64,000 nucleotides of DNA. It comes from Pseudomonas oryzagri. GTDB taxonomy: Bacteria; Pseudomonadota; Gammaproteobacteria; Pseudomonadales; Pseudomonadaceae. Every line of letters begins with the position of its first letter. Position 1 is the stretch's first letter. A model generated the notes under the pieces. The model had not been told where the DNA came from, did not search any database, and saw only the letters and a list, made by a program, of their open reading frames with translations. The DNA lies in NCBI RefSeq assembly GCF_020831405.1, contig NZ_JAJHPU010000017.1:142662-206661 (forward strand), read 5' to 3'. The position numbers and the translations under genes were made by a program. Below, piece by piece: positions 19,444-31,062 of this stretch.

Positions 19444-20502
19444 TCACTGCACCAGCGGCGTCAGCGCCTCCTGCAGCGCCATGTTCTGCTCGGCGGTACC
19501 GATGGTGATGCGCAGGAACTGATTGATGCGCGCCTGCTTGAAGTGACGGACGATCACCCCCTGCTCGCGCAACGCCGCGGCCAGCTCGCCGGCGTCGTGG
19601 CGCGGGTGGCGGGCGAACACGAAGTTGGCCGCCGAGGGCAGCACCTCGAAGCCGAGATCCGCCAACTCGCTGACCAGTTGCTCGCGACTGGCGATCACCG
19701 CCTGACAGGTCTGCTCGAAGTAGTCCTGGTCCTCGAAGGCGGCCACCGCGCCGGCCAGCGCCAGGCGATCCAGCGGATAGGAGTTGAAGCTGTTCTTGAT
19801 CCGCTCCAGCGCTTCGATCAGCTCGGCGTTGCCAACCGCCAGGCCGACGCGCAGGCCGGCCAGCGAGCGCGACTTGGACAGGGTCTGGGTGACCAGCAGG
19901 TTGGGGTACTGGTCGACCAGGCTGATTGCGCTCTCGCCACCGAAGTCGACGTATGCCTCGTCGACCACCACCACCGACTCGGTGTTCTGCTCGAGCAACT
20001 GGCGGATCGCCGACAACGGCAGCAGGCAACCGGTCGGCGCGTTGGGATTGGGGAAGATGACGCCGCCATTGGGACGCGCATAGTCATCGACATTGATATT
20101 GAAGCGCCCGTCCAGGGGCACCGCCTCGAACGGGATGTCGTACAGGCCGCAGTAGACCGGATAGAAGCTGTAGCTCACGTCGGGGAACAGCAGCGGCTTG
20201 CCGTGCTGGAACAGGCCGTGGAACACGTGCGCCAGCACCTCGTCGGAGCCGTTGCCGACGAACACCTGGTTGGGCTGCACGCCGTAGTAGTCGGCGATGG
20301 TCTGCTTCAGGCGCTCGCCGTTGGGATCCGGGTACAGGCGCAGGTTGTCGTCCAGCTCGGCGCGGATCGCCTCCAGCACTCGGGGCGACGGGCCGTAGGG
20401 GTTCTCGTTGGTGTTCAGCTTGACCAGGCGCGCCAGCTTGGGCTGCTCGCCCGGCACGTAGGGCACCAGGTTCTTGACGAAGGGGCTCCAGAATTTGCTC
20501 AC
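19444..20502 (-). CDS. hisC: Histidinol-phosphate aminotransferase
   Basis: 352 residues, a fold-type I PLP enzyme. Motifs are [30 protein letters not shown] and [14 protein letters not shown], with the lysine in SKSR as the PLP-binding residue. It converts imidazole acetol phosphate to histidinol phosphate. The start is a GTG (VSKFWSPF) at 20502 with GAGGAGA upstream, by homology; the frame continues upstream through a palindromic element with no similarity. It follows hisD on the same strand. Confidence 0.95.
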   Translation of the reverse strand: MSKFWSPFVKNLVPYVPGEQPKLARLVKLNTNENPYGPSPRVLEAIRAELDDNLRLYPDPNGERLKQTIADYYGVQPNQVFVGNGSDEVLAHVFHGLFQHGKPLLFPDVSYSFYPVYCGLYDIPFEAVPLDGRFNINVDDYARPNGGVIFPNPNAPTGCLLPLSAIRQLLEQNTESVVVVDEAYVDFGGESAISLVDQYPNLLVTQTLSKSRSLAGLRVGLAVGNAELIEALERIKNSFNSYPLDRLALAGAVAAFEDQDYFEQTCQAVIASREQLVSELADLGFEVLPSAANFVFARHPRHDAGELAAALREQGVIVRHFKQARINQFLRITIGTAEQNMALQEALTPLVQ

Positions 20503-20530
20503 GCCCTTCTCTCCTCGCATGTCTTTTATA

Positions 20531-20614
20531 GGATGGGTTGGCGTGCAACGGCACGCCCCACCGAAATGGCTAGTCCCGCCAGGGTGGGTCATGGCCTGCG
20601 CCCCAACCCACCCT
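20531..20614. repeat. Two small palindromic elements in the hisD-hisC gap
   Basis: Element one (20531-20562) is GGATGGGTTGGCGTGC-AACG-GCACGCCCCACC, stem GGCGTGC/GCACGCC. Element two (20581-20614) pairs AGGGTGGGT with ACCCACCCT across a 16-nt loop and ends 5 nt from the hisD stop. Both resemble the short 'GGRTGGR...CCACC' palindromes common in Pseudomonas intergenic DNA. Confidence 0.5.
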
Positions 20615-20619
20615 GCGGC

Positions 20620-21927
20620 TTACTTGATGCGGTACTCGGCGCTGCGCGCGTGGGCGGTCAGCGACTCGCCGCGGGCCAGCAGCGATGCGGTCTTGCCCAG
20701 CTCCGAAGCGCCGTCGGCCGAGCAGAAGATGATCGACGAGCGTTTCTGGAAGTCGTAGACCCCCAGCGGCGAGGAAAAGCGCGCGGTGCCCGAGGTCGGC
20801 AGCACGTGGTTGGGACCGGCGCAGTAGTCGCCCAGCGCCTCCGCGGTATAGCGGCCCATGAAGATCGCGCCGGCGTGGCGGATCTTCGGCAGCCAGGCCT
20901 GCGGGTCGGCGACCGACAGCTCGAGGTGCTCGGGAGCGATGCGGTTGGCGACCGCCACGGCCTGCTCCATGTCGGCGACCTGGATCAGCGCGCCGCGGCC
21001 TTCCAGCGAAGTGCGGATGATCTCGGCGCGCTCCATGGTCGGCAGCAGACGGGCGATGCTTTCGGCCACCTTGTCGAGGAAGGCCGCATCCGGGCTGACC
21101 AGGATCGACTGGGCGTCCTCGTCGTGCTCGGCCTGGGAGAACAGGTCCATGGCGATCCAGTCCGGATCGGTCTGGCCATCGCAGACCACGAGGATCTCCG
21201 AGGGGCCGGCGATCATGTCGATGCCGACCTGGCCGAACACGTGGCGCTTGGCGGTGGCGACGTAGATGTTGCCGGGGCCGACGATCTTGTCGACCTGCGG
21301 CACGCTCTCGGTGCCATAGGCCAGCGCGGCCACGGCCTGGGCGCCGCCGATGGTGAACACGCGGTCGACGCCGGCCACGCAGGCGGCGGCCAGCACCAGC
21401 TCGTTGATCTCGCCGCGCGGGGTCGGCACCACCATCACCACCTCGGCGACGCCGGCGACCTTGGCGGGGATGGCGTTCATCAGTACCGAGGACGGATAGG
21501 CGGCCTTGCCACCCGGCACGTACAGGCCGGCGCGGTCCAGCGGGGTGACCTGCTGGCCGAGCACGGTGCCGTCGGCTTCGGTGTAGGTCCAGGAATCCTG
21601 CTTCTGCCGCTCGTGGTACAGGCGCACGCGCTCGGCGGCCGTCTCCAGCGCCTGGCGCTGCTCGACACTGATACGGGTGAGAGCCAGCTCCAGACGCTCG
21701 CGAGGCAGGATCAGCTCGGCCATCGAGGTGGCCTCGACCCCGTCGAAGCGCTGGGTGAATTCGACCACCGCGGCATCGCCACGCTCGCGCACGCCCTTGA
21801 TGATGTCCAGCACGCGCTGGTTGACCGCATCGTCGGAAACGCTCTCCCAGCTCAACAGATGATCCAGATGGCGGGCGAACTGCGGATCGGCGGCGTCGAG
21901 TCGGCGGATGGCGAGCGGTGCGGTCAT
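20620..21927 (-). CDS. hisD: Histidinol dehydrogenase
   Basis: 435 residues, full length. Family motifs include [52 protein letters not shown] and [14 protein letters not shown], with zinc and catalytic His residues in [10 protein letters not shown] and APEHLEL. It oxidises histidinol to histidine in two NAD-dependent steps. I chose the ATG at 21927 ([12 protein letters not shown]) over an ATG four codons upstream. hisG lies upstream, separated by an unusual group of hairpins. Confidence 0.96.
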   Translation of the reverse strand: MTAPLAIRRLDAADPQFARHLDHLLSWESVSDDAVNQRVLDIIKGVRERGDAAVVEFTQRFDGVEATSMAELILPRERLELALTRISVEQRQALETAAERVRLYHERQKQDSWTYTEADGTVLGQQVTPLDRAGLYVPGGKAAYPSSVLMNAIPAKVAGVAEVVMVVPTPRGEINELVLAAACVAGVDRVFTIGGAQAVAALAYGTESVPQVDKIVGPGNIYVATAKRHVFGQVGIDMIAGPSEILVVCDGQTDPDWIAMDLFSQAEHDEDAQSILVSPDAAFLDKVAESIARLLPTMERAEIIRTSLEGRGALIQVADMEQAVAVANRIAPEHLELSVADPQAWLPKIRHAGAIFMGRYTAEALGDYCAGPNHVLPTSGTARFSSPLGVYDFQKRSSIIFCSADGASELGKTASLLARGESLTAHARSAEYRIK

Positions 21928-22022
21928 AACGGGCCTCATGATTGGCAGTATTCGGGCGCCGCTAGACTAGCAAGCCTTCCGCGCGGGCACCCGAATATTT
22001 CGCTATGACACGGATAGGCGTG

Positions 22023-22113
22023 GGCGGCACGGAGCCGCCGCTCAGGCATCAGGGATGCTGGTGGTGGCCGAAAAATGCTTCTGCATTTTCGGCACTTCCG
22101 CCATCCCTGGCGG
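22023..22113. repeat. Cluster of four hairpins between hisG and hisD
   Basis: H1 22023-22039 GGCGGC/GCCGCC; H2 22046-22058 GCATC/GATGC; H3 22067-22093 GCCGAAAA(A)TGC/GCATTTTCGGC; H4 22098-22113 CCGCCA/TGGCGG, the last starting directly at the hisG stop. Nearly every base of the gap is in a potential stem. Confidence 0.6.
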
Positions 22114-22740
22114 TCATCGCGATTCGACGGCCGCGCGCAGGGTGTCGATCAGCGCCTGGATGCGCGCGTGCTGCATCTTCATCGACGCCTTGTTGACGAT
22201 CAGCCGCGAGCTGACCTGGCAGATCAGCTCCTGCGGCTCCAGACCGTTGGCGCGCAGGGTGTTGCCGGTGTCGACCACGTCGATGATCTTGTCGGCCAGT
22301 CCCACCAGCGGCGCCAGCTCCATGGAGCCGTACAGCTTGATGATGTCGACCTGGCGGCCCTGCTCGGCGTAGTAGCGCTTGGCCACGTTGACGAACTTGG
22401 TGGCCACGCGCAGACGCCCCTTGGGCTCCGGCGCGCCGACCTTGCCGGCGGTCATCAGCTTGCAGCGGGCGATCTGCAGGTCCAGCGGCTCGTACAGGCC
22501 CTGGCCGCCATACTCGAGCAGCACATCCTTGCCGGCCACGCCGAGATCGGCGGCGCCGTGCTCGACGTAGGTCGGCACGTCGGTGGCGCGCACGATCAGC
22601 AGGCGTACGTCTTCCTGGCTGGTCGGAATGATCAGCTTGCGGCTCTTGTCCGGATTCTCGGTCGGCACGATGCCGGCCTCGGCGAGCAACGGCAGGGTGT
22701 CGTCGAGGATGCGGCCCTTGGACAGCGCGATGGTCAGCAT
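22114..22740 (-). CDS. hisG: ATP phosphoribosyltransferase catalytic subunit, short form
   Basis: 208 residues beginning [19 protein letters not shown]. Typical stretches are [50 protein letters not shown] and [16 protein letters not shown]-like [14 protein letters not shown]. It performs the first committed step of histidine synthesis from PRPP and ATP. The length marks the short HisG form, which lacks the regulatory domain and needs HisZ from another locus. It follows murA by 9 nt. Confidence 0.96.
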   Translation of the reverse strand: MLTIALSKGRILDDTLPLLAEAGIVPTENPDKSRKLIIPTSQEDVRLLIVRATDVPTYVEHGAADLGVAGKDVLLEYGGQGLYEPLDLQIARCKLMTAGKVGAPEPKGRLRVATKFVNVAKRYYAEQGRQVDIIKLYGSMELAPLVGLADKIIDVVDTGNTLRANGLEPQELICQVSSRLIVNKASMKMQHARIQALIDTLRAAVESR

Positions 22741-22749
22741 GACTTGTCC

Positions 22750-24278
<1,529 letters not shown>

Positions 24279-24325
24279 AACTCAACCTCACAGTGGGGAA
24301 CCGGCACGGGGCCGGCCATCATACA

Positions 24326-24373
24326 AAAAAGCCCCTGCCCTGCGAACCCTGCCCGCCGTACCGGCGGACAGGG
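24326..24373 (-). terminator. Possible terminator after mlaB
   Basis: Hairpin CCCTG.CCGCCG / CGGCGG.CAGGG (24347-24373), followed downstream on the minus strand by GGGGC and six T at 24331-24326. The T-run is some distance from the stem, so efficiency is uncertain. Confidence 0.4.
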
Positions 24374-24380
24374 CGATGGC

Positions 24381-24689
24381 TCAGCCGGCCAGCGGCAACA
24401 GCTCGAGCAGGCCGTAGACCTCGGCGACCTGGCGCAGGTCGTCGGGCAGGTTGCGGATCTGCAGGTTCTTGCCGGTGGCGCGGGCATCGCGCAGCAGGCA
24501 CAGCAGCAGCGACAGACCGACGCTGCTGCTCTGGGTCACGGCGGCGCAGTCGAGCCAGACGTCGCGGCCGCTGCTGGCGGCGAGCAGGCGGCGGCCGGTG
24601 GCGCGCAGCTCGGCGCCCACATGCATGTCTATCACCCCCTCGAGCACCAGAGTGCCGGACTGCCCCTCGCGCAGCGCGCCTTGGCTCAT
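24381..24689 (-). CDS. mlaB: MlaB, STAS-domain subunit of the Mla lipid transporter
   Basis: 102 residues with a STAS fold; the conserved helix-start DCAAVTQSSSVGLSLLLCLLRDA corresponds to the STAS phosphorylation-loop region. MlaB binds the ATPase MlaF on the cytoplasmic side and stabilises the MlaFEDB complex, which keeps phospholipid out of the outer leaflet of the outer membrane. Its start overlaps the mlaC stop by 4 nt and it is the last gene of mlaFEDCB. Confidence 0.9.
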   Translation of the reverse strand: MSQGALREGQSGTLVLEGVIDMHVGAELRATGRRLLAASSGRDVWLDCAAVTQSSSVGLSLLLCLLRDARATGKNLQIRNLPDDLRQVAEVYGLLELLPLAG

Positions 24690-25330
24690 TGCTGGCCAGC
24701 CTTCACATCGGTGGACTGCTGGGCACGGGCCACGGCGTCACCCCAGGTGGCGATGACCTTGTCCAGATCGTTGCCGTTGTTGCGCATCGATTCGGCGAAC
24801 TGATCGCGGAACAGCTTGCCGACGTTGATGCCGTTGATGATCACGTTGCGCACTTTCCAGGTGCCATCCTTCTGCTCCATGGTGTAGGTCACCGGGTAGA
24901 TGGCGCCGGTGCGACCGACCACTTCGACGTTCACCGCGGCGCGCCCCGGCTCGCTGGACGGCACCGCCGGCAGCATGCGGATCTCCTGGTTGTCGTATTC
25001 GAGCAGGGCGCCGCCATAGAACTTCACCAGGCTGCGCTTGAAGCTGTCCTGGAAGGCCTGCATCTGCGCCGGCGAAGCTTCGCGGCTGTAGCGCACGGTC
25101 ATCACTCCGCGGGCGAAGCCCTCGAAGTCGATCACCGGATCGAGAATGCCGTTGAGCGTCTGATAGAAGGCCTCCGGGTCCTTCCTGAACTGCTCGCGCT
25201 TGCTGTTCAGCTCCCCGATCACCTTGTCGGTGGTGGCCTGCACCACCTGCTGGGGAGTGGCCGCGGCATGGCCGGCGAAGGGCAGACAGGCCAGCAGCAC
25301 CAGCAGACTGCGACGCAAAATCTTGAGCAT
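24686..25330 (-). CDS. mlaC: MlaC, periplasmic phospholipid carrier
   Basis: 214 residues with a signal peptide (MLKILRRSLLVLLACLPFAGHAAA). The body has the Tol-Tol/MlaC (ABC auxiliary) pattern: LNGILDPVIDFEGFARGVM, SFKRSLVKFYGGALLEYDNQE and WKVRNVIINGINVGKLFRDQF. MlaC carries single phospholipids between MlaA at the outer membrane and MlaD at the inner membrane. It is 12 nt downstream of mlaD and overlaps mlaB by 4 nt. Confidence 0.95.
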   Translation of the reverse strand: MLKILRRSLLVLLACLPFAGHAAATPQQVVQATTDKVIGELNSKREQFRKDPEAFYQTLNGILDPVIDFEGFARGVMTVRYSREASPAQMQAFQDSFKRSLVKFYGGALLEYDNQEIRMLPAVPSSEPGRAAVNVEVVGRTGAIYPVTYTMEQKDGTWKVRNVIINGINVGKLFRDQFAESMRNNGNDLDKVIATWGDAVARAQQSTDVKAGQQ

Positions 25331-25342
25331 GACGAATGTCCT

Positions 25343-25816
25343 TTATTGCTTAGCGGGTTCTTTGTTGACGGAGTTGAGCAGGAACTTGCCGATCAGATCT
25401 TCCAGCACCAACGCCGACTGGGTGTCGCGGATCACTCCACCATCGGCCAGCATCTTCTCTTCGCCACCGACGCTGATGCCGATGTATTTCTCGCCGAGCA
25501 GACCGGCGGTGAGGATCGATGCGGTGGAGTCCACAGGTAGATTGTCGACGCGCTTGTCGAGTTCCATCGTCACACGCCCCATGTAGGTATCGCGATCCAG
25601 ATCGACCGCCACCACCTTGCCGATGGTCACGCCAGCCATGGTCACCTTGGCGCGCGAGCTCACCCCGGCGGTGTTGTCGAAATAGGCGTAGATGCGATAG
25701 GTGTCCTGGGCCGAGCCGATGGTCAAGCCGCTGACCCGCAGGGCCAGCAGCAGCAGGGCCAGCAGGCCGATCAACAGGAACAGGCCGACGCCGATTTCCA
25801 GAGAACGCGATTGCAT
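25343..25816 (-). CDS. mlaD: MlaD, MCE-domain substrate-binding subunit
   Basis: 157 residues. An N-terminal transmembrane helix (EIGVGLFLLIGLLALLLLALRVSG) is followed by one MCE domain with AYFDNTAGVSSRAKVTMAGVTIGKV and a TAGLLGEKYIGISVGG block. MlaD hexamers form a ring on the periplasmic face of MlaFE and hold lipid in a central pore. It overlaps mlaE by one base (TGATG). Complete at the family length. Confidence 0.95.
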   Translation of the reverse strand: MQSRSLEIGVGLFLLIGLLALLLLALRVSGLTIGSAQDTYRIYAYFDNTAGVSSRAKVTMAGVTIGKVVAVDLDRDTYMGRVTMELDKRVDNLPVDSTASILTAGLLGEKYIGISVGGEEKMLADGGVIRDTQSALVLEDLIGKFLLNSVNKEPAKQ

Positions 25817-26613
25817 CAGAAGTCTCCAAACATCAGAGCAGTAAGGATGAAGTCGAGGCCGAGCACGGCCAGCGAGGCATAGACCACGGTGCGGGTGGTG
25901 GCGCGACTGATGCCTTCGGAGGTCGGCTCGCAGTCGTAGCCCTGGAACACCGCGATCCAGGTCACCACCACGGCGAACACCAGGCTCTTGATGACACCGT
26001 TGAGCACGTCGCCACGAAACTCGACGCTACGCTGCATGTTGCCCCAGTAGGAGCCGTCGTAGACGCCCAGCCAGTCCACCGCGACCCAGGCACCGCCCCA
26101 GATGCCGACCACGGTGAAGATCGCCGACAGCAGCGGCATGGAAATGAAGCCCGCCCACAGCCGCGGGGCGATGATGTACTTGAGCGGATCGACGCCGATC
26201 ATCTCCAGACTGGACAGCTGCTCGGTGGACTTCATGTTGCCGATCTCGGCGGTCAGCGCCGAGCCGGCGCGCCCGGCGAACAAGAGGGCGGTGACCACCG
26301 GCCCCAGCTCGCGCAGCAGGGTCAGCGCCACCATCTGGCCGACCGCCTCCTCGGAGGCGAAGTCGACCAGGATGTTGTAGCCCTGCAGCGCCAGCACCAT
26401 GCCGATGAAGATGCCGGAAACGACGATGATCGCCAGCGACAGCACGCCGACCGCATACAGCTGCTTGACCAGCAGCTGCATGAAGCTGCCGGCGCCATTG
26501 CGACCGAACAGCGCGTGCCCGAGGAACAGCGCGGAACGGCCGAGCGACTCGAGCACGTCCAGGCCGGAGCGACCGATCAGGCGCACGCGCTCGATGGGTG
26601 AGGTCTTGCGCAT
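25816..26613 (-). CDS. mlaE: MlaE, permease subunit of the Mla transporter
   Basis: 265 residues, MlaE permease family (DUF140). Five or six hydrophobic segments and the conserved cytoplasmic coupling region [29 protein letters not shown] are visible, with [18 protein letters not shown] before the last helix. It forms the membrane core of the lipid ABC transporter. Start [17 protein letters not shown] by homology; the ATG shares a base with the mlaF stop. Confidence 0.95.
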   Translation of the reverse strand: MRKTSPIERVRLIGRSGLDVLESLGRSALFLGHALFGRNGAGSFMQLLVKQLYAVGVLSLAIIVVSGIFIGMVLALQGYNILVDFASEEAVGQMVALTLLRELGPVVTALLFAGRAGSALTAEIGNMKSTEQLSSLEMIGVDPLKYIIAPRLWAGFISMPLLSAIFTVVGIWGGAWVAVDWLGVYDGSYWGNMQRSVEFRGDVLNGVIKSLVFAVVVTWIAVFQGYDCEPTSEGISRATTRTVVYASLAVLGLDFILTALMFGDF

Positions 26614-27422
26614 CAGGCTCCCCCCAGCAGATCGCGGCGGTAATCCGGCGCAGGAAAATGGAAGGGTACCGGTCCGTCGGCGATCCCCTTCATGAACTGG
26701 CGAATGCGCGGATTGTCCGACTCCAGCAGCTCGGCCGGGGTCCCCTGCCCCAGTACCTGGGCGTCGCCGACCACGTACAGGTAGTCGGCGATGCTGGCGG
26801 TCTCGGCCAGATCGTGCGAGACCACGATGCTGGTCAGGCCAAGGGCCTCGTTGAGCAGACGGATCAAGCGCACCAGCACGCCCATGGCAATCGGGTCCTG
26901 GCCGACGAACGGCTCGTCGTACATGAGGATCTGCGGGTCGAGGGCGATCGCACGGGCCAGCGCCACCCGGCGCTTCATGCCGCCCGACAGCTCGTCGGGC
27001 ATCAGCTCGACCGCGCCGCGCAACCCGACCGCCTGCAGCTTCATCAGCACGATGTCGCGGATCATCTCCTCCGGCAGGCTGGTGTGTACGCGCAGCGGGA
27101 AGGCGACGTTCTCGAACACGTTGAGATCGGTGAACAGTGCGCCGCTCTGGAACAGCACGCCCATCTGCTTGCGCATGTCGAACAGTTCGCTGCGCGAGAG
27201 GTCCGGCAGGTTCTGGCCATTGACGATCACCGCGCCACTGGCCGGGCGCAATTGGGCGCCGATCAGGCGCAACAGGGTGGTCTTGCCGCACCCCGAGGGC
27301 CCCATGATGCCGGTAACCTTGCCGCGCGGGATGGCCAGATCGACCTTGTCGAAGATGGTGCGCGTACCGCGCCTGAAAGTGACCCCTTTCAGTTCGACGG
27401 CAAACGCGTTGTCGCTAGTCAT
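26613..27422 (-). CDS. mlaF: MlaF, ATPase subunit of the Mla transporter
   Basis: 269 residues, an ABC ATPase. Walker [10 protein letters not shown], signature [16 protein letters not shown], Walker [14 protein letters not shown] and the H-loop SHDL are all present. The start at [14 protein letters not shown] (27422) has AAGGAG 6 nt upstream. It is the first gene of mlaFEDCB, with a reasonable promoter about 85 nt upstream, divergent from kdsD. Confidence 0.96.
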   Translation of the reverse strand: MTSDNAFAVELKGVTFRRGTRTIFDKVDLAIPRGKVTGIMGPSGCGKTTLLRLIGAQLRPASGAVIVNGQNLPDLSRSELFDMRKQMGVLFQSGALFTDLNVFENVAFPLRVHTSLPEEMIRDIVLMKLQAVGLRGAVELMPDELSGGMKRRVALARAIALDPQILMYDEPFVGQDPIAMGVLVRLIRLLNEALGLTSIVVSHDLAETASIADYLYVVGDAQVLGQGTPAELLESDNPRIRQFMKGIADGPVPFHFPAPDYRRDLLGGA

Positions 27423-27505
27423 CGGAACTCCTTGCTGGTCGGCCTTCCATGCAGTGCACGCGCGCAATGCCGACGCGCCTGCAACCGATGGCCGAATAGC
27501 CGCGT

Positions 27506-27535
27506 ACTATAGCACCGGCCTCCCAACGCGCCCAA
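27506..27535 (-). promoter_or_regulatory. Predicted sigma-70 promoter of mlaFEDCB
   Basis: On the minus strand TTGGGC (27535-27530) and TATAGT (27511-27506) are separated by 18 nt, giving a leader of roughly 80 nt before mlaF. Confidence 0.5.
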
Positions 27536-27587
27536 GCGACGCGCCGGCCGTTCGAGCGCAGATGATGAGCCGTCGGCACTTTGTCGG

Positions 27588-27593
27588 TATACT
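27588..27593 (+). promoter_or_regulatory. -10-like element upstream of kdsD
   Basis: TATACT 32 nt upstream of the kdsD ATG. I see no good -35 hexamer at the right distance. Confidence 0.35.
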
Positions 27594-27624
27594 CTTTCGC
27601 TTCTCCAAGCCAGCCTGTCAGCCC

Positions 27625-28599
27625 ATGCCCCAGACGCCGACCTTCCTCCAGTCCGCCCAGCGCACCATCCGCCTCGAGCTGGACGCGGTGAACGACCTCC
27701 TGGCGCGCATCAACGGCGACTTCGTCCATGCCTGCGAACTGCTGCTGGCCTGCAAGGGCCGCGTGGTGGTGGTCGGCATGGGCAAGTCCGGCCACGTCGG
27801 CCGCAAGATCGCCGCCACCCTGGCCAGCACCGGCACCACCGCCTTCTTCGTTCACCCGGCCGAAGCCAGCCATGGCGACATGGGCATGATCACCCGCGAC
27901 GACGTGGTGCTGGCGTTGTCCAACTCCGGTTCCACCGCCGAGATCGTCACCCTGCTGCCGCTGATCAAGCGCCTGGGCATCACCCTGATCAGCATGACCG
28001 GCAACCCCGATTCGCCGCTGGCCCGCGCCGCCGTCGTCAATCTGGACGCCAGCGTCGCCCAGGAAGCCTGCCCGCTGAATCTGGCGCCGACCTCCTCGAC
28101 CACCGTCTCGCTGGTGCTCGGCGACGCCCTGGCCATCGCCCTGCTGGAAGCGCGCGGCTTCACCGCCGAGGACTTCGCCTTCTCCCACCCGGGCGGCGCG
28201 CTGGGACGGCGCCTGCTGCTCAAGGTCGAGAACATCATGCACAGCGGCGACGGCCTGCCGCAGGTGCAGCGTGGCACGCCGCTGCGCGAAGCGCTGCTGG
28301 AGATGACCCGCAAGGGCCTGGGCATGACCGTGGTGCGCGACGACGACGGCCGTCTGGCCGGCATCTTCACCGACGGCGACCTGCGCCGCGCCTTGGATCG
28401 TGGCGTCGACGTGCGCAGCGCGACCATCGACGCGCTGATGACCGCCGGCGGCAAGACCGCCCGCCCCGACATGCTCGCCGCCGAGGCGCTGAAGATCATG
28501 GAAGACAACCGCATCAGCGCCCTGGTGGTGATCGATGCCGAGCAGCGCGCCATTGGCGCGCTGAACATGCACGACCTGCTGCGCGCCGGAGTAATGTGA
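27625..28599 (+). CDS. kdsD: Arabinose-5-phosphate isomerase
   Basis: 324 residues. An N-terminal SIS domain (about 40-170) contains VVVVGMGKSGHVGRKIAATLASTGT and ALSNSGSTAEIVTL. Two CBS domains (about 205-320) follow. It interconverts ribulose 5-phosphate and arabinose 5-phosphate, the first step of Kdo synthesis for LPS. It heads a plus-strand run of LPS genes and overlaps kdsC by one base (TGATG). Start MPQTPTFLQSAQR by homology. Confidence 0.95.
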   Translation: MPQTPTFLQSAQRTIRLELDAVNDLLARINGDFVHACELLLACKGRVVVVGMGKSGHVGRKIAATLASTGTTAFFVHPAEASHGDMGMITRDDVVLALSNSGSTAEIVTLLPLIKRLGITLISMTGNPDSPLARAAVVNLDASVAQEACPLNLAPTSSTTVSLVLGDALAIALLEARGFTAEDFAFSHPGGALGRRLLLKVENIMHSGDGLPQVQRGTPLREALLEMTRKGLGMTVVRDDDGRLAGIFTDGDLRRALDRGVDVRSATIDALMTAGGKTARPDMLAAEALKIMEDNRISALVVIDAEQRAIGALNMHDLLRAGVM

Positions 28600-29123
28600 T
28601 GAATGGAGACCTGCTGCAACGCGCCGGCGCAATCCGCCTGGCAATATTCGACGTCGACGGCGTACTGACCGACGGAAAACTGTATTTCCTGCCCGAGGGC
28701 GGCGAGTTCAAGACCTTCAACACCCTGGACGGCCACGGCATCAAGATGCTGATTGCCTCCGGGGTGCGCACCGCCATCATCAGCGGACGCACCTCCGCGG
28801 TGGTCGAGCGTCGCGCGAACAACCTCGGCATCGAGCATCTGGTGCAGGGGCGCGAGGACAAACTGGCGGTGCTCGATGAACTGCTGGCCGAACTGGGACT
28901 CTCATACGCGCAGGTCGCCTACCTGGGCGACGACCTGCCCGACCTGCCGGTGATCCGCCGGGTCGGTCTCGGCATGGCGGTGGCCAGCGCCGACGCCTTC
29001 GTCCGCCAGCATGCCGCCGGCGTGACCCAGGCTCGCGGCGGCGAAGGCGCCGCCCGCGAGTTCTGCGAACTGATCATGCGTGCCCAGGGCACCCTGGAGG
29101 CGGCCCAGGCCGCCTACCTGTAA
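28599..29123 (+). CDS. kdsC: 3-deoxy-D-manno-octulosonate 8-phosphate phosphatase
   Basis: 174 residues, HAD superfamily type C0 without a cap. The nucleophile motif is IFDVDGVLTDG (Asp at residues 19 and 21), motif II is IISGR, and motif IV is AYLGDDLPDLPVI. It removes phosphate from Kdo 8-phosphate. Members form tetramers that complete the active site with a neighbour's hairpin. It sits between kdsD and lptC, as in E. coli. Confidence 0.95.
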   Translation: MNGDLLQRAGAIRLAIFDVDGVLTDGKLYFLPEGGEFKTFNTLDGHGIKMLIASGVRTAIISGRTSAVVERRANNLGIEHLVQGREDKLAVLDELLAELGLSYAQVAYLGDDLPDLPVIRRVGLGMAVASADAFVRQHAAGVTQARGGEGAAREFCELIMRAQGTLEAAQAAYL

Positions 29124-29133
29124 CGGAACATCG

Positions 29134-29697
29134 ATGAATCGCACACTGCGCATCTTCCTGCCGCTCGCCGCCGCCCTGCTGGCGGCCATCGGCTACTGGA
29201 ACATCCGCCCGGAAAGCTTCATGGAGCAGTCGACCGCCCCCGCGGCCGAAGGCGCCATCGATTTCTACGTGGAAAACGCCCGCACCGTGCAGTTCCAACC
29301 GGACGGCAAGCTGCACTACAAGCTAACCGCGGAGCGCGTCGAGCACCTGCGCAGCAGCGACATCACCCTGCTGAGCCGGCCCGACCTGCTGCTGTACCGG
29401 GGCAGTACCTATCCTTGGCATGTGCAAAGCAGTCGCGGCGAGGTGTCGCCCGGCGGCGCCCAGGTCGACCTGATCGACGCCGTGCGCGTGGCACGTACCG
29501 ACGCCAAGGGCCGCCCGACTATTCTCACCACCAGCCGCCTCAGCGTGTTCCCCGAACGGGAATACGCCGAGACGGCCCAGCCCGTGCGCATCGAAGCGGC
29601 CAACGGCATCACCACGGCCACCGGCATGCAGGCCTATCTCAACGAAAGCCGGATGCTCCTGAAATCCAACGTGCGAGGACAGCATGAGGTTCGCTAA
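29134..29697 (+). CDS. lptC: LptC, inner-membrane bitopic LPS export protein
   Basis: 187 residues. A single N-terminal transmembrane helix (about 5-21) precedes a periplasmic LptC/OstA beta-jellyroll (AIDFYVENARTVQFQPDGKLHYKLTAERVEHL). LptC links the LptBFG ABC transporter to the periplasmic LptA bridge. The gene overlaps lptA by 14 nt. Start ATG 29134; the upstream extension in frame belongs to the end of kdsC. Confidence 0.92.
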   Translation: MNRTLRIFLPLAAALLAAIGYWNIRPESFMEQSTAPAAEGAIDFYVENARTVQFQPDGKLHYKLTAERVEHLRSSDITLLSRPDLLLYRGSTYPWHVQSSRGEVSPGGAQVDLIDAVRVARTDAKGRPTILTTSRLSVFPEREYAETAQPVRIEAANGITTATGMQAYLNESRMLLKSNVRGQHEVR

Positions 29698-30229
29698 TTC
29701 CCTTCCCCTCCTCTTCGGCCTCGGCATCCTGCTGGCAGGCGCCCCCGCCTGGGCCCTGCCCACCGACCGCGACCAGCCGATCCGCGTGCAGGCCGACAGC
29801 GCCGAGCTCGACGACGCCAAGGGCGTGGCCGTGTACCGCGGCGGCGTGGTGATCACCCAGGGCACCCTGAAGATCACCGGCGACACTGTGACCATCACCC
29901 AGGACGCCAAGGGCGATATTGAGGTGTTCACCGCCGTCGGCACCCCGGCCTACTACGAGCAGCAGCCGGCAGCCGACAAGCAGGTGGTCAAGGCCTATGG
30001 CCTGACCATCCAGTACTTCGCGGTCAACGAGCGCATCGTGCTGATCGACCAGGCCAAGGTGGTCCAGGAAGGCAATACCTTCGAGGGCGAGAAGATCGTC
30101 TATGACACCCAGCGGCAGATCGTCAACGCCGGCCGAGCCACCGGCAGCAACGTGACCAAGCCGCGCCCGCGCATCGACATGGTGATCCAGCCGCGCAAGA
30201 AGGCCGAGCCGGAGCAGCCCCCCCAATGA
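29684..30229 (+). CDS. lptA: LptA, periplasmic LPS bridge protein
   Basis: 181 residues with a signal peptide ([24 protein letters not shown]). The OstA domain includes [41 protein letters not shown] and [17 protein letters not shown]. LptA subunits form a filament that guides LPS across the periplasm. The C-terminal tail ([12 protein letters not shown]) is charged and proline-rich. Start overlaps lptC by 14 nt and its stop overlaps lptB by 4 nt. Confidence 0.94.
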   Translation: MRFANSLPLLFGLGILLAGAPAWALPTDRDQPIRVQADSAELDDAKGVAVYRGGVVITQGTLKITGDTVTITQDAKGDIEVFTAVGTPAYYEQQPAADKQVVKAYGLTIQYFAVNERIVLIDQAKVVQEGNTFEGEKIVYDTQRQIVNAGRATGSNVTKPRPRIDMVIQPRKKAEPEQPPQ

Positions 30230-30951
30230 GCACCCTGATCGCCCAGCACCTGGCCAAGAGCTACAAGGGCCGCGCCGTGGTGCGCGACGTCAGCCTGTCG
30301 ATCGACAGCGGGCAGATCGTCGGCCTGCTCGGCCCCAACGGTGCCGGCAAGACCACCTGCTTCTACATGATCGTCGGCCTGGTGCACGCCGACCAGGGGC
30401 GCGTGCTGATCGACGACCAGGACGTCACCCACCTGCCCATGCACGGCCGCGCCCGCGCGGGCATCGGCTACCTGCCGCAGGAGGCCTCGATCTTCCGCAA
30501 GCTGACGGTGGCCCACAACATCATGGCCATCCTCGAGACGCGCAAGGATCTCGATCGCGCCGGCCGCCGCGAAGCGCTGGAGAGCCTGCTGCAGGAGTTC
30601 CACATCAGCCACATCCGCGACAACCTCGGTATGAGCCTGTCGGGCGGCGAGCGCCGCCGCGTGGAGATCGCCCGCGCCCTGGCCAGCGATCCCAAGTTCA
30701 TCCTCCTCGACGAGCCCTTCGCCGGCGTCGACCCGATCTCGGTGGGCGACATCAAGCACATCATCCACCACCTCAAGAGCCGCGGTATCGGCGTGCTGAT
30801 CACCGACCACAACGTGCGCGAGACCCTGGACATCTGCGAGACGGCCTACATCGTCAACGCCGGCCAACTGATCGCCGAAGGCGACGCCGAGAGCATTCTC
30901 GCCAACGAGCTGGTCAAGGACGTCTACCTCGGCCACGAGTTCCGCCTCTAA
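30226..30951 (+). CDS. lptB: LptB, ATPase of the LPS export ABC transporter
   Basis: 241 residues. ABC motifs are Walker [16 protein letters not shown]-loop YLPQEASIF, signature [16 protein letters not shown], Walker [14 protein letters not shown] and H-loop TDHNV. It powers LPS extraction with LptFG, encoded elsewhere. ATGA overlap with lptA. A GC-rich 200-nt gap follows, ending in the rpoN control region. Confidence 0.97.
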   Translation: MSTLIAQHLAKSYKGRAVVRDVSLSIDSGQIVGLLGPNGAGKTTCFYMIVGLVHADQGRVLIDDQDVTHLPMHGRARAGIGYLPQEASIFRKLTVAHNIMAILETRKDLDRAGRREALESLLQEFHISHIRDNLGMSLSGGERRRVEIARALASDPKFILLDEPFAGVDPISVGDIKHIIHHLKSRGIGVLITDHNVRETLDICETAYIVNAGQLIAEGDAESILANELVKDVYLGHEFRL

Positions 30952-31062
30952 ATCGCCGCCTGCCCCGTACCACCGGCGGCCCCTCCTCGGCCGGGCCCTC
31001 TCCGGCCCGCCTACGGCGCCTTTTCCACCCGCTGTCAAGCCTAGGCAAACCCACAAAAATCG

